A stretch of DNA of 64,000 nt from an uncultured Prevotellaceae bacterium (GTDB taxonomy: Bacteria; Bacteroidota; Bacteroidia; Bacteroidales; Bacteroidaceae). Location of the stretch: contig CALFJG010000039.1 of assembly GCA_937877625.1 (NCBI GenBank), positions 35,696 through 99,695 on the forward strand, read 5' to 3'. This document shows positions 24,962-32,826 of this stretch, one piece after another. The stretch's first letter is position 1; each line of letters begins with the position of its first letter. A program made the position numbers and the translations under genes. Below the pieces are notes generated by a model, which saw only the letters and a list, made by a program, of their open reading frames with translations, searched no databases and had not been told where the DNA came from.

Positions 24962-26662
24962 ATGACAACGAAACGTTTTTCATTTCTTCTCCTTTCGGGA
25001 GCATTATTGCTGAGTGGTTGTAGCAAGCAGGTGCAACTCACTTCCGATAATTTCACTATCACGCCGCAGGTGCTTGAAGAGGGCGGCGGCAAAGTGCCAG
25101 TGGTTATCAATGGTCGCTTGCCCGAAAAGTTTATGAACCGTAAGAGCACCGTGGCCATTACGCCCGTTTTGCGCTATCAAGGCGACGAGGTGCGTGGCGA
25201 AACAATGCTTTTCCAAGGTGAAAAAGTGCGTGGCAATGCTCAGGAAATCAGCTACCGGTTAGGCGGTAACTACACACAGCGCGAGGTCTTCGACTTTGTG
25301 CCTGCTATGATGCAGAGCGGGCTTTATATGAAAGTGGTGCAACAGAAAGGCTCTAAGACCACCGTGTTGCCCGATATTTATGTCGCCCCCGGCGTGCTGG
25401 CCACTTCTACGCTTGCCACCCGTACGGTGGCTACGGCAAAGCCCGCGCTTTCTACCGACAACTATCAATATGCCATCGCCCAGCAACAAGAGGCACAAAT
25501 CCTCTACCTCTTGGCAAAGGCCGATGTGCGTCAAAGCGAGGTGCAGGGCGTGAGTGTGCAGGATTTCCTTCAAGTGCTTAAGCGCATCAAGGCGGAGAAC
25601 ACCGGCTTTGCCATTGATGGTATCACGATAAGTGCCTATGCCTCGCCTGATGGCAAGCTCGACTTCAACCGTCAGCTGGCCGAGCGCCGCAGTGGTACAT
25701 CCGAGGCTTTCGTACGTAGCCAGTTGGACAGCCTCGGGCTACAAACGAGTATCACCACTAATTACACGGCAGAGGACTGGGATGGTTTCCAACGCCTTGT
25801 CGCCGCATCCAATATCCAAGATAAAGATGTCATCCTGCGTGTCCTTTCTATGTACGACGACCCTGAGGAGCGCGAGCGTCAGGTACGCAATATCAGTGCC
25901 GCTTACGGAGAACTTGCCGACACCGTGCTTCCCGCGTTGCGCCGGGCGCGTATGATTATCAACTACAACATCATTGGTCGCAGCGACGAGGAGATTTTGG
26001 AGCAGTTCAACAATGATCCTACGCAACTTAGTGCCGAAGAACTTATCTATGGGGCTACGCTTACCGACGATGCCAATTTGCAACGCCGTATTTATCAAGC
26101 CGCCGCCACGCAAAACCCCACGGATTACCGTCCGCTCAATAATCTTGGTGCTTTGGCTTATCAACAGGGCGATTATGCCACGGCAGCAAACTACCTTACG
26201 CGAGCACGTGCCTTGAAAGGCGATGCCGCCGAGGTAAATCTCAATAGCGCACTGGCCGCCCTCGGTACGGGCGACACCGATGAGGCCGAGAATTTCCTCT
26301 CGCATGCCACTGCTGCTCGCGGCTACGGCGAGGCATTGGGCAATTTGCAAATAGCGCAGGGCAAGTATCGTCAGGCCGTACAGAGTTTCAACAACACAAA
26401 GTCAAACAGCGCGGCTCTGGCTCAACTCTTAGCCGGCGATTATCTCAATGCCGCCAACACGCTTGCGGCTACATCAAAACCCGATGCCACAACGAAGTAC
26501 CTCCAAGCCATAGTAGCCGCTCGCACTGGCCAGCAAGCCAATGCACTTACTGCCTTGCGCGAAGCCGTTGCTGCCGACCCCACTTTGAAAGCACGCGCCG
26601 CCACCGATTTGGAGTTCGTCACGCTCTTCAACGACGATACGTTCCAAAGTCTGATAAAGTAA
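24962..26662 (+). CDS. Lipoprotein with OmpA-like core and TPR repeats
   Basis: A 566-residue protein with lipobox LLSGC at residues 16-20 (SKQVQL follows). An N-terminal beta-rich domain (about 25-150) is followed by a segment around 200-260, IDGITISAYASPDGKLDFN then RQLAERR, that resembles the peptidoglycan-binding OmpA C-terminal fold. The last ~200 residues are TPR-like (NPTDYRPLNNLGALAYQQGD, YLTRARALKGDA). This suggests an outer-membrane or periplasmic scaffold tied to the cell wall. The exact role is unknown. It follows lgt closely and precedes another lipoprotein. Confidence 0.8.
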   Translation: MTTKRFSFLLLSGALLLSGCSKQVQLTSDNFTITPQVLEEGGGKVPVVINGRLPEKFMNRKSTVAITPVLRYQGDEVRGETMLFQGEKVRGNAQEISYRLGGNYTQREVFDFVPAMMQSGLYMKVVQQKGSKTTVLPDIYVAPGVLATSTLATRTVATAKPALSTDNYQYAIAQQQEAQILYLLAKADVRQSEVQGVSVQDFLQVLKRIKAENTGFAIDGITISAYASPDGKLDFNRQLAERRSGTSEAFVRSQLDSLGLQTSITTNYTAEDWDGFQRLVAASNIQDKDVILRVLSMYDDPEERERQVRNISAAYGELADTVLPALRRARMIINYNIIGRSDEEILEQFNNDPTQLSAEELIYGATLTDDANLQRRIYQAAATQNPTDYRPLNNLGALAYQQGDYATAANYLTRARALKGDAAEVNLNSALAALGTGDTDEAENFLSHATAARGYGEALGNLQIAQGKYRQAVQSFNNTKSNSAALAQLLAGDYLNAANTLAATSKPDATTKYLQAIVAARTGQQANALTALREAVAADPTLKARAATDLEFVTLFNDDTFQSLIK

Positions 26663-26694
26663 CTCCTGTTTCTCACTTCGTTGCCTCGTTGCCG

Positions 26695-27702
26695 ATGTAT
26701 CGCACTATATATATAATATGGAGTCTTTGCCTTGCCGCAATGCTTTTGTCCTGCGGCCCAGGACACAACAAAGCACGTGTGCAGGGCGGCTTTAAGCACG
26801 TACAGAATGCCGAGCTATATTTCTATAGTGCCGATGGGCAGACCGAGGGCATCGATACCGTCATCATTAAGAACGGGAGTTTCAAAGCCGACATCAACGT
26901 AAGCGAGCCTTCTCTCTATACGTTGTTGCTCCAAAACTTCACAGAATACTCGCTTATCTTAGAACCTGGTGCGGTGATAAGCATCGGCGGCGACGCACAG
27001 AAATTGGCCGAGATGGACATTAGCGGCACTGACGACAACGAACTTCTTTCGCAGTTTCGTCAGGAAACGGCGGGCAAGTCTGAGAGCGACTGCTATCGCG
27101 CAGCCTCCGACTTTATTCGTAGCCACGCCGAGAGTATGGCTGCCGTGGCGGTGTTGCGCGATGTGTTCGGACGGAGAGAGCAACCCCCTGCTCAGTATGT
27201 CACTCCACTACTCGAGGTGTTGCGCCGCGCACAGCCCAAGAGCCGTGCCTTTCAATTTGTGGAACAGTCGTTGCGTCCACGCCTAACGAGCATTGTAGGC
27301 CAACCGCTTCCTGTGTTTAGTGCCACCACGCTCGACGGAGAGCATATCAGTTCCGAGACATTCAGAGAGACTCCCTTGCTTATTGCCTTTGTCGCCACGT
27401 GGACGAACCGCTACAACGAATATATGCGTGCCTTATCTATGCTGGGCAATGGCACATCTAACAATCTCAAAGTGTTGCTCGTCAGCCTTGACACCGACGT
27501 GGAACGTCTGCGCACCCGCCTCAAGACCGACACGCTCGGCTTTCCCGTGGTGTGCGATGGCAAAGCTTTCGCTTCGCCGGTGGCGAAGACCCTTGGCGTG
27601 CGCTATGTGCCGGGCAACCTCCTCGTTGGTAGCGACGGGCGAGTAAAGGCGCGCGATGTCGATCCCGCCAACCTCCCCGATGAAATCAAGAAATTACGCT
27701 GA
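26695..27702 (+). CDS. DUF4369 / thioredoxin-like lipoprotein lacking the CxxC
   Basis: A 335-residue lipoprotein (lipobox LLSC near residue 20). The N-terminal part fits DUF4369 (GFKHVQNAELYFYSADG, TVIIKNGSFKADI), the usual partner of AhpC/TSA thioredoxin-like domains in Bacteroidota. The C-terminal half (about 195-335) is thioredoxin-like: GQPLPVFSATTLDGEHIS, then PLLIAFVATWTNRYNEYM where active members have WCxxC, and a cis-Pro region VRYVPGNLLVGSDG. No catalytic cysteine remains, so disulfide exchange is unlikely. ATG at 26695 was chosen over a TTG two codons upstream. Confidence 0.82.
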   Translation: MYRTIYIIWSLCLAAMLLSCGPGHNKARVQGGFKHVQNAELYFYSADGQTEGIDTVIIKNGSFKADINVSEPSLYTLLLQNFTEYSLILEPGAVISIGGDAQKLAEMDISGTDDNELLSQFRQETAGKSESDCYRAASDFIRSHAESMAAVAVLRDVFGRREQPPAQYVTPLLEVLRRAQPKSRAFQFVEQSLRPRLTSIVGQPLPVFSATTLDGEHISSETFRETPLLIAFVATWTNRYNEYMRALSMLGNGTSNNLKVLLVSLDTDVERLRTRLKTDTLGFPVVCDGKAFASPVAKTLGVRYVPGNLLVGSDGRVKARDVDPANLPDEIKKLR

Positions 27703-27729
27703 CAAAACATCTCAATACCGCTTCGCATC

Positions 27730-29286
27730 GTGTTAGTAAAAATCCACACCGCCGCACTCAACGCTCTTACTGCACAGGACGTCACGTTAGAAATAGACAA
27801 GACCAAACAGCTACAACGCGAAATGTCACAGGCCATCTTTATGGTAGGCCTGCCCGACAATGCCGTGCGCGAGAGTAGTACGCGTGTAATGGCGGCGTTG
27901 GCTAATTCCCGTTTTCAGCCGCCGCAAAACCATATTGTGGCAAACTTCGCTCCCGCCGACGTACGCAAGGAAGGCACCTCCTACGACCTCCCGCTCGCTA
28001 TCGGTTTGCTCGCTGTAGAGAAAGTGGTGGACTGCCACGTCCTTGACCACACGATGCTTGTTGGCGAGTTAGGCCTCGATGGGAGCATACGCCCTGTGAA
28101 AGGGGCCTTGTCTATCTCTATCTTAGCGCGCTCCAAGGGCTACGCCACACTCATTGTCCCCGAGGCCAACGTGCGCGAGGCCGCCGTGGTCAACAACCTG
28201 CGTGTTGTAGGGGCTTCCCACCTCCAAGAAGTAGTGTCTTTCCTCAACGGACAAGGCACGCTTCAGCCGACAGAGATAAACACACGCGAAGAGTTCTTTG
28301 CTGCGCAGAGTAGTTTCCCGTTGGATATGAGCGATGTGAAAGGGCAGGAAAACGTGAAGCGTGCCCTTGAGGTGGCTGCCGCAGGAGGTCACAATCTGTT
28401 GCTCATCGGCTCGCCCGGCTGCGGCAAAAGTATGATGGCTAAACGCCTGCCCGGTATCCTGCCACAACTCACACTCAGCGAGAGCCTGGAGACCACACAG
28501 ATACACTCCGTGGCGGGTAAGCTCCACCGTAACACGAGCCTCATCACCCAGCGACCGTTTCGTTCGCCACACCACACGATTAGCGATGTCGCTCTCATTG
28601 GCGGCGGGGCATCGCTCCAACCGGGCGAAATCAGCCTGGCGCACAATGGTATCCTCTTCCTTGACGAACTGCCCGAGTTTAGCCGCACCGCCCTCGAGAC
28701 GATGCGCCAACCGCTTGAAGACCGGCAAATCACCATCTCACGCACCAAGTATTCCGCCACGCTGCCCTGCTCCTTTATGCTCGTGGCATCAATGAACCCC
28801 TGTCCGTGTGGCTACTACAACCACCCCACCAAGCAGTGCACTTGTAGCCCGGGGCAGATACACCGCTATATGGGAAAAATTAGCGGTCCTTTGCTCGACC
28901 GTATTGACATACAGGTAGAGGTAACCCCCGTGCCTATCCAAGATCTTTCCACCGCTCCCCGTGGTGAGAGCAGTGCCGCGATACGTCAGCGTGTGGTACG
29001 TGCGCGCGAGGTGCAAACCGAGCGTTTCAAAGATGAGAAAGGCGTGCACTGTAACGCGCAGATGAGTGCGCGCCTCATAGAAAAATACGCACGCCCCGAT
29101 GCCGCAGGCAGTGCGCGTCTGGCACAGGCGATGCGAGCCCTCAACCTCAGCGCGCGAGCCTACGAGCGTATTCTCAAGGTGTCGCGAACGATAGCCGACC
29201 TTGAAGGCGCACCACAAATCACCGCCGCCCATATCGGCGAGGCGGTGGGCTATCGCAACCTCGACCGTGCCTCGTGGGGAGAGTAG
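27730..29286 (+). CDS. comM: YifB/ComM-family Mg-chelatase-like AAA+ ATPase
   Basis: A 518-residue protein with the N-terminal Lon-protease-like ChlI fold (about 1-180), an AAA+ core and a Mg-chelatase C-terminal domain. Walker A is LLIGSPGCGKSMMAKRLPG, Walker B LFLDELPEFSRTALE, with a zinc-binding-like NPCPCGYYNHPTKQCTC cluster. ComM in Vibrio and Acinetobacter is a branch-migration helicase used in natural transformation, and in Acinetobacter the gene is a known island insertion target. A GTG at 27730 is the start. The 3' end is partly duplicated downstream (see 30702-31230), making this locus a recombination site. Confidence 0.94.
   Translation: MLVKIHTAALNALTAQDVTLEIDKTKQLQREMSQAIFMVGLPDNAVRESSTRVMAALANSRFQPPQNHIVANFAPADVRKEGTSYDLPLAIGLLAVEKVVDCHVLDHTMLVGELGLDGSIRPVKGALSISILARSKGYATLIVPEANVREAAVVNNLRVVGASHLQEVVSFLNGQGTLQPTEINTREEFFAAQSSFPLDMSDVKGQENVKRALEVAAAGGHNLLLIGSPGCGKSMMAKRLPGILPQLTLSESLETTQIHSVAGKLHRNTSLITQRPFRSPHHTISDVALIGGGASLQPGEISLAHNGILFLDELPEFSRTALETMRQPLEDRQITISRTKYSATLPCSFMLVASMNPCPCGYYNHPTKQCTCSPGQIHRYMGKISGPLLDRIDIQVEVTPVPIQDLSTAPRGESSAAIRQRVVRAREVQTERFKDEKGVHCNAQMSARLIEKYARPDAAGSARLAQAMRALNLSARAYERILKVSRTIADLEGAPQITAAHIGEAVGYRNLDRASWGE
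29246..29286 (+). repeat. comM 3'-terminal 41-bp block, copy 1
   Basis: The last 41 bases of comM, starting TGGGCTATCGCAACCTCGAC, recur without mismatch at 31190-31230. The flanks after both stop codons are also related (CACnCCnTATAAATCA), so an intergenic stretch was copied too. Confidence 0.95.
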
Positions 29287-29342
29287 CAACCACGCCGTAT
29301 AAATCATAAAAACCTTTTTCCCCTCGCGCCTCCTGCTTCTTA

Positions 29343-29534
29343 GGTGGGTTCTATTCATTCGCTTTGTCAGATTTCTGAGCTATTTTTGCTTTCAGCCTGT
29401 CTGTTGAAGAGAGTGTGTAGCGGGCTACACGACCGATGAAGCTTACCGCATGAGGCCAAAGGAGTCATAAAGATGAGAAAAGGTTAAAGCCCCGTCTATG
29501 TCAAACTTAACCGTGGAAATTAATAGAACCCGCC
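29343..29534 (+). mobile_element. MITE-like element, copy A (192 bp)
   Basis: The terminal inverted repeats begin GGTGGGTTCTATT on the left and end AATAGAACCCGCC on the right. Flanks are CTTA (29339-29342) and TTTA (29535-29538), a possible degenerate 4-bp target duplication. Inside is a perfect 16-bp palindrome, GTGTAGCGGGCTACAC (29415-29430). No coding capacity. It is 56 bp past the comM stop and is nearly the same as the inverted copy at 53354-53547. Confidence 0.85.
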
Positions 29535-29623
29535 TTTAGTCATACTTTTCTTGAGTAGTCTTTACGGAAAAAGTTAATGGAGTGAACGAGGCTTTTTAAT
29601 AATAAAGGAGTAGTGTTATAAAC

Positions 29624-30631
29624 ATGAACAACGAAATACAATTCATTCTCTACCAGTTACCAGACGAAGAAGGCAAGGTACAGGTAGTAATCAGGGATGA
29701 AACGATATGGGCTACGCAGAAAGCAATAGCTCAACTGTTCGGTATTGACAAGTCTGGTGTTAGCCGCCATATTGCCAACATCTACAAAGACGGAGAACTA
29801 CAGCAAGAAACGACGGTTGCAAAAATTGCAACTGTCGTAAATAGGGGAATAAGAGGCGAGGTTGAAGAACTGGTCGACTTTTATAATCTGGATATAATTA
29901 TTGCTGTTGGCTATCGTGTTTCATCTGCCAGAGCCACAAAGTTCCGTCAATGGACGACCAAGGTGCTGAATGAGTACATAAAGAAAGGGTTTGCTCTTGA
30001 CGAAGATCGACTGAAGCAAGGAACGGCAGTCTTTGGCAAGGACTACTTCCGTGAGTTGTTGGAGAAGGTGCGCAGCATCCGTGCCAGCGAGCGGCGCATC
30101 TGGCAACAGATAACAGACATTTATGCTGAATGTTCTTTTGACTATGACCGCAGCTCACCCACGACACGTGAGTTCTACCAGATGGTGCAAAACCGTTTCC
30201 ACTATGCCATCACAGGGCAGACCGCTCCAGAGATTATCTATACCCGTGCCGACCATACCAAAGACCATATGGGATTGCAGACGTGGAAAAATGCCCCTGA
30301 TGGCCGAGTACTGCTAAGTGATGCGAAGATTGCCAAGAACTATTTACCAGAAGTAGAGATACGACGGTTAGAGCGTGCCGTATCAGGTTACTTCGACTAC
30401 ATTGAAGATTTGATAGAACGCGAGAATGCCTTCAGCATGGAGCAGTTCGCGGCATCAGTCAACGAGTTCCTCACTTTCCGCCGCTATGCTCTTTTGCCTG
30501 ACAAGGGAAAGATTAGCAGGGAAGAGGCTGACCAAAAGGCAGAGGAAGAGTATAAACTGTTCAATCCCACACAAAAGATAGACTCCGATTTCGACAAGGA
30601 GATTCGCGGTCTATTCAACGAAGACAAATAA
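29624..30631 (+). CDS. RhuM-family (virulence protein RhuM) DNA-binding-like protein
   Basis: A 335-residue protein of the RhuM family, named after a gene of Salmonella pathogenicity island 3. The N-terminal half has a Bro/KilA-like helix-turn-helix region, IWATQKAIAQLFGIDKSG then VSRHIANIYKDGEL, and the family block YNLDIIIAVGYRVSS with FRQWTTKVLNEYIKKGF. The C-terminal half is helical. Function is unknown; members are accessory and often linked to mobile DNA. It lies between MITE copy A and a comM remnant, and its internal GGCTATCG matches a comM 3' segment that was used as a recombination junction in the neighbouring chimera. Confidence 0.85.
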   Translation: MNNEIQFILYQLPDEEGKVQVVIRDETIWATQKAIAQLFGIDKSGVSRHIANIYKDGELQQETTVAKIATVVNRGIRGEVEELVDFYNLDIIIAVGYRVSSARATKFRQWTTKVLNEYIKKGFALDEDRLKQGTAVFGKDYFRELLEKVRSIRASERRIWQQITDIYAECSFDYDRSSPTTREFYQMVQNRFHYAITGQTAPEIIYTRADHTKDHMGLQTWKNAPDGRVLLSDAKIAKNYLPEVEIRRLERAVSGYFDYIEDLIERENAFSMEQFAASVNEFLTFRRYALLPDKGKISREEADQKAEEEYKLFNPTQKIDSDFDKEIRGLFNEDK

Positions 30632-30701
30632 GAAAAGCATGAAAGAGAATTGGTAAAAAAGCATTATGTGTGAGAAATTTTCGGCGTATAAAGACACCGC
30701 A

Positions 30702-30871
30702 CGGATAGATATCCACTGCGAGATACAGCCCGTGCCTACAGCCGCATCCTGAAGGGCGCCCGCACCATCGCCGACCTTGCCGGCAGCGAAAAGGTAGAAA
30801 GCATGCACATCGCTGAGGCAATTGGCTACCGCAACCTCGACCGCAGCGACTGGGCAGAGCGAGGAATATGA
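30702..30871 (+). pseudogene. Diverged comM remnant (internal deletion)
   Basis: Two comM pieces are joined out of frame. Bases 30702-30737 encode RIDIHCEIQPVP (intact comM: RIDIQVEVTPVP, about residue 390); from 30728 in another frame, ARAYSRILKGARTIADLAG to GYRNLDRSDWAERGI and TGA matches the comM C-terminus (ARAYERILKVSRTIADLEG...GYRNLDRASWGE). The stretch CCCGTGCCTA belongs to both pieces, pointing to a deletion at short homology. It differs from the local comM, so it came from another strain or paralogue. Confidence 0.85.
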
Positions 30872-30909
30872 GACAATAGCAAATTGGAACTTAATATTTT
30901 TATTAAGGT

Positions 30910-31230
30910 ATGGAAGAACAGCAGGACATCATCATCTATCAGTCGGAGGACGGGAATATTCGACTTGATGTGAGACTTGAAGATAAGACCGTTTGGCTGA
31001 CGCAACAGCAGATGGCAGAGCTTTACGGATCTTCCCGAACTAATGTGGTTGAACATATCAAGCACATTTACGATGAGGGGGAATTAGAGGAGGAAACAAC
31101 TTGTCGGAAATTCCGACAGGTTCGACAAGAGGGGAACAGGGAAGTCTCACGTGAGATACCATATTATAATCTTGATATGATTATCTCTTTGGGCTATCGC
31201 AACCTCGACCGTGCCTCGTGGGGAGAGTAG
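30910..31230 (+). pseudogene. Truncated second rhuM gene fused to the comM tail
   Basis: Residues 1-95 are RhuM-like (MEEQQDIIIYQSEDGN, KTVWLTQQQMAELYGSSRTN, YYNLDMIISLGYR), clearly diverged from the intact neighbour. After GYR the frame runs into NLDRASWGE and TAG, identical to the comM end. The remaining two thirds of rhuM are missing. The join is at GGGCTATCG, a string shared by rhuM and comM. It may be transcribed as a 106-residue chimera, but a function is unlikely. Confidence 0.85.
31190..31230 (+). repeat. comM 3'-terminal 41-bp block, copy 2
   Basis: Identical to 29246-29286. Here the block supplies the last codons and the stop of the rhuM-like chimera and is followed by a spacer related to that after comM. 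Confidence 0.95.
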
Positions 31231-31326
31231 ATGGCACACCCTATAAATCACCATATAATCCTTTTAGCCTTCGCGCCTAAAAAAGTAAAAAACATCGGAA
31301 TGCTTTCTCTGTTGTGACGGAAGTAT

Positions 31327-31334
31327 TACTTTTG
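31327..31334 (+). promoter_or_regulatory. -7 box of the metK leader
   Basis: TACTTTTG fits the Bacteroidota -7 consensus. Initiation about 7-8 bases downstream would start a leader of about 170 bases that includes the riboswitch and the terminator. No clear TTTG -33 element is present. Confidence 0.6.
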
Positions 31335-31350
31335 CACCCGAAATACAACC

Positions 31351-31405
31351 CACGTGGACAGATTTGGCTGCTTGCAACCACGGTAAAAAATGCTAAAACT
31401 TGGCT
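31351..31405 (+). ncRNA. SAM-II riboswitch (SAM_alpha type) in the metK leader
   Basis: The stretch contains the conserved SAM-II elements in order: P1 left arm CGTGG (31353-31357), AGATTTGGC, CTTGCAA, P1 right arm CCACG (31378-31382), then GTAAAAAATGCTAAAA, where the class has UAAA and GCUAAA. P1 is perfectly paired. The class binds S-adenosylmethionine and represses methionine and SAM synthesis genes; metK makes SAM, which fits. It lies just after a -7 box and before an intrinsic terminator. The call rests on recalled consensus, not a covariance search. Confidence 0.82.
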
Positions 31406-31461
31406 CACAAGAAGGCTTCGCGCCTGGCACACACTAAGTTTTACGACACAAACCTATAAGC

Positions 31462-31497
31462 AAGGAATGGCCGACTCGCGTCCGTCGTTCCTTTTTT
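31462..31497 (+). terminator. Intrinsic terminator in the metK leader
   Basis: AAGGAATGGC pairs with GTCGTTCCTT (with G-U pairs), capped by GAC/GTC around TCGC, and is followed by a T-run ending at 31497, 14 bases before the metK ATG. Downstream of a SAM-II aptamer this suggests control by premature termination, although SAM-II switches more often act on translation. Confidence 0.8.
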
Positions 31498-31511
31498 ACG
31501 TATAAAACGCT

Positions 31512-32786
31512 ATGTATCTATTTACTTCAGAGTCCGTTTCCGAGGGCCATCCCGACAAGGTGGCCGACCAGATTTCAGATGCCGTGCTTGACGAATTTCT
31601 TGCACGCGACCCGCAGTCGAAAGTGGCTTGCGAAACATTGGTCACCACAGGCCAGGTAGTCATTGCCGGCGAGGTGAAGAGCGAGGCCTATGTAGATCTT
31701 CCCACTGTGGCGCGCGAAACCATTCGCCGCATAGGCTACACGCAGGACAACTATCTCTTCAGTGCCGATTCGTGTGGTGTGCTTTCGGCCATTCACGAAC
31801 AGAGTCCCGACATAAACCGTGGCGTGGAGCGCACCGAGGCCGCGGAGCAAGGTGCTGGCGACCAGGGAATGATGTTCGGCTATGCCAACAACGAAACCGA
31901 CAACTATATGCCCCTGCCATTAGCACTGGCTCACGACCTCGTGGAGGTACTCGCCGAGATACGCCGCGAGGGGAAGCAGATGCGTTATCTGCGCCCCGAT
32001 GCTAAGAGCCAGGTAACCATTGAGTACGATGACAACCACCGCGCGCAACGTATCGACACCATTGTTGTAAGCACACAGCACGACGAATTTATCACCGCCG
32101 CCGAAGCTGGTTCGCAGCAAGAGGCCGACCGCCAGATGCTTGCCCAGATACGTCGCGACATCATTGAAGTGCTTATCCCGCGTGTACTCAAAGAGCGTGT
32201 CCGCACGCCACAGGTGCGCGCTTTGTTTGAGAAAGGCGAGATAAAGTTTTTCGTCAATCCCACGGGTAAGTTTGTTATCGGAGGCCCAGCGGGCGATACC
32301 GGTCTTACGGGGCGTAAAATTATTGTTGATACCTATGGCGGACGCGGCGCACACGGTGGCGGGGCGTTCAGTGGCAAAGACCCTTCAAAGGTTGACCGTA
32401 GTGCAGCCTATGCCGCCCGTCATATTGCCAAAAATATGGTAGCCGCAGGCGTGGCCGATGAGATGTTGGTGCAACTCAGTTATGCCATCGGTGTGGCCGA
32501 GCCCATTAGCGTCTATGTCAGCACGTTTGGCCGCAGCCACGTGAGCCTCTCCGATGGTGAGATAGCAGCGAAAATCCCCACGCTCTTCAACCTCCGCCCG
32601 CATGCCATAGAACAGTCGCTCCTGTTGCGCCAACCCATCTACGCCGAGACGGCAGCCTATGGACATATGGGGCGCACACCGCGTAAAGTAACAAAGACTT
32701 TCGACGGACAGACGCGTGAGGTGGAACTCTTTACGTGGGAGAAACTCAATCGTGTGGACGATATACGCTCGGCTTTTGGACTTTGA
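31512..32786 (+). CDS. metK: S-adenosylmethionine synthetase
   Basis: A 424-residue cytoplasmic enzyme making SAM from methionine and ATP. Family blocks: FTSESVSEGHPDKVADQISD, GAGDQGMMFGYA (the GxGDQG methionine/ATP loop), and GGAFSGKDPSKVDRSAAY (P-loop-like, with catalytic Lys and Asp). It is slightly longer than E. coli MetK (384 residues) owing to an internal insert at about residue 175-215, common in Bacteroidota forms. The leader carries a SAM-II riboswitch and a terminator, so end-product feedback is expected. The gene follows the rhuM/comM mosaic; probable ancestral order is comM then metK. Confidence 0.97.
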   Translation: MYLFTSESVSEGHPDKVADQISDAVLDEFLARDPQSKVACETLVTTGQVVIAGEVKSEAYVDLPTVARETIRRIGYTQDNYLFSADSCGVLSAIHEQSPDINRGVERTEAAEQGAGDQGMMFGYANNETDNYMPLPLALAHDLVEVLAEIRREGKQMRYLRPDAKSQVTIEYDDNHRAQRIDTIVVSTQHDEFITAAEAGSQQEADRQMLAQIRRDIIEVLIPRVLKERVRTPQVRALFEKGEIKFFVNPTGKFVIGGPAGDTGLTGRKIIVDTYGGRGAHGGGAFSGKDPSKVDRSAAYAARHIAKNMVAAGVADEMLVQLSYAIGVAEPISVYVSTFGRSHVSLSDGEIAAKIPTLFNLRPHAIEQSLLLRQPIYAETAAYGHMGRTPRKVTKTFDGQTREVELFTWEKLNRVDDIRSAFGL

Positions 32787-32826
32787 ATGAGAAAACCGTA
32801 ACGCCTTATTTTTTCTTTCTTTTCCT

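Noticed and set aside
31145..31156. TCTCACGTGAGA as a second parS-like site
   Set aside because: It shares only the CACGTG centre; the flanks TGTTC/GAACA are missing, and it lies inside the truncated rhuM frame.
29624..31230. A defence island or toxin-antitoxin system around rhuM
   Set aside because: No nuclease, methyltransferase, toxin or antitoxin gene lies nearby. The neighbours are comM remnants, which explain the structure through recombination.
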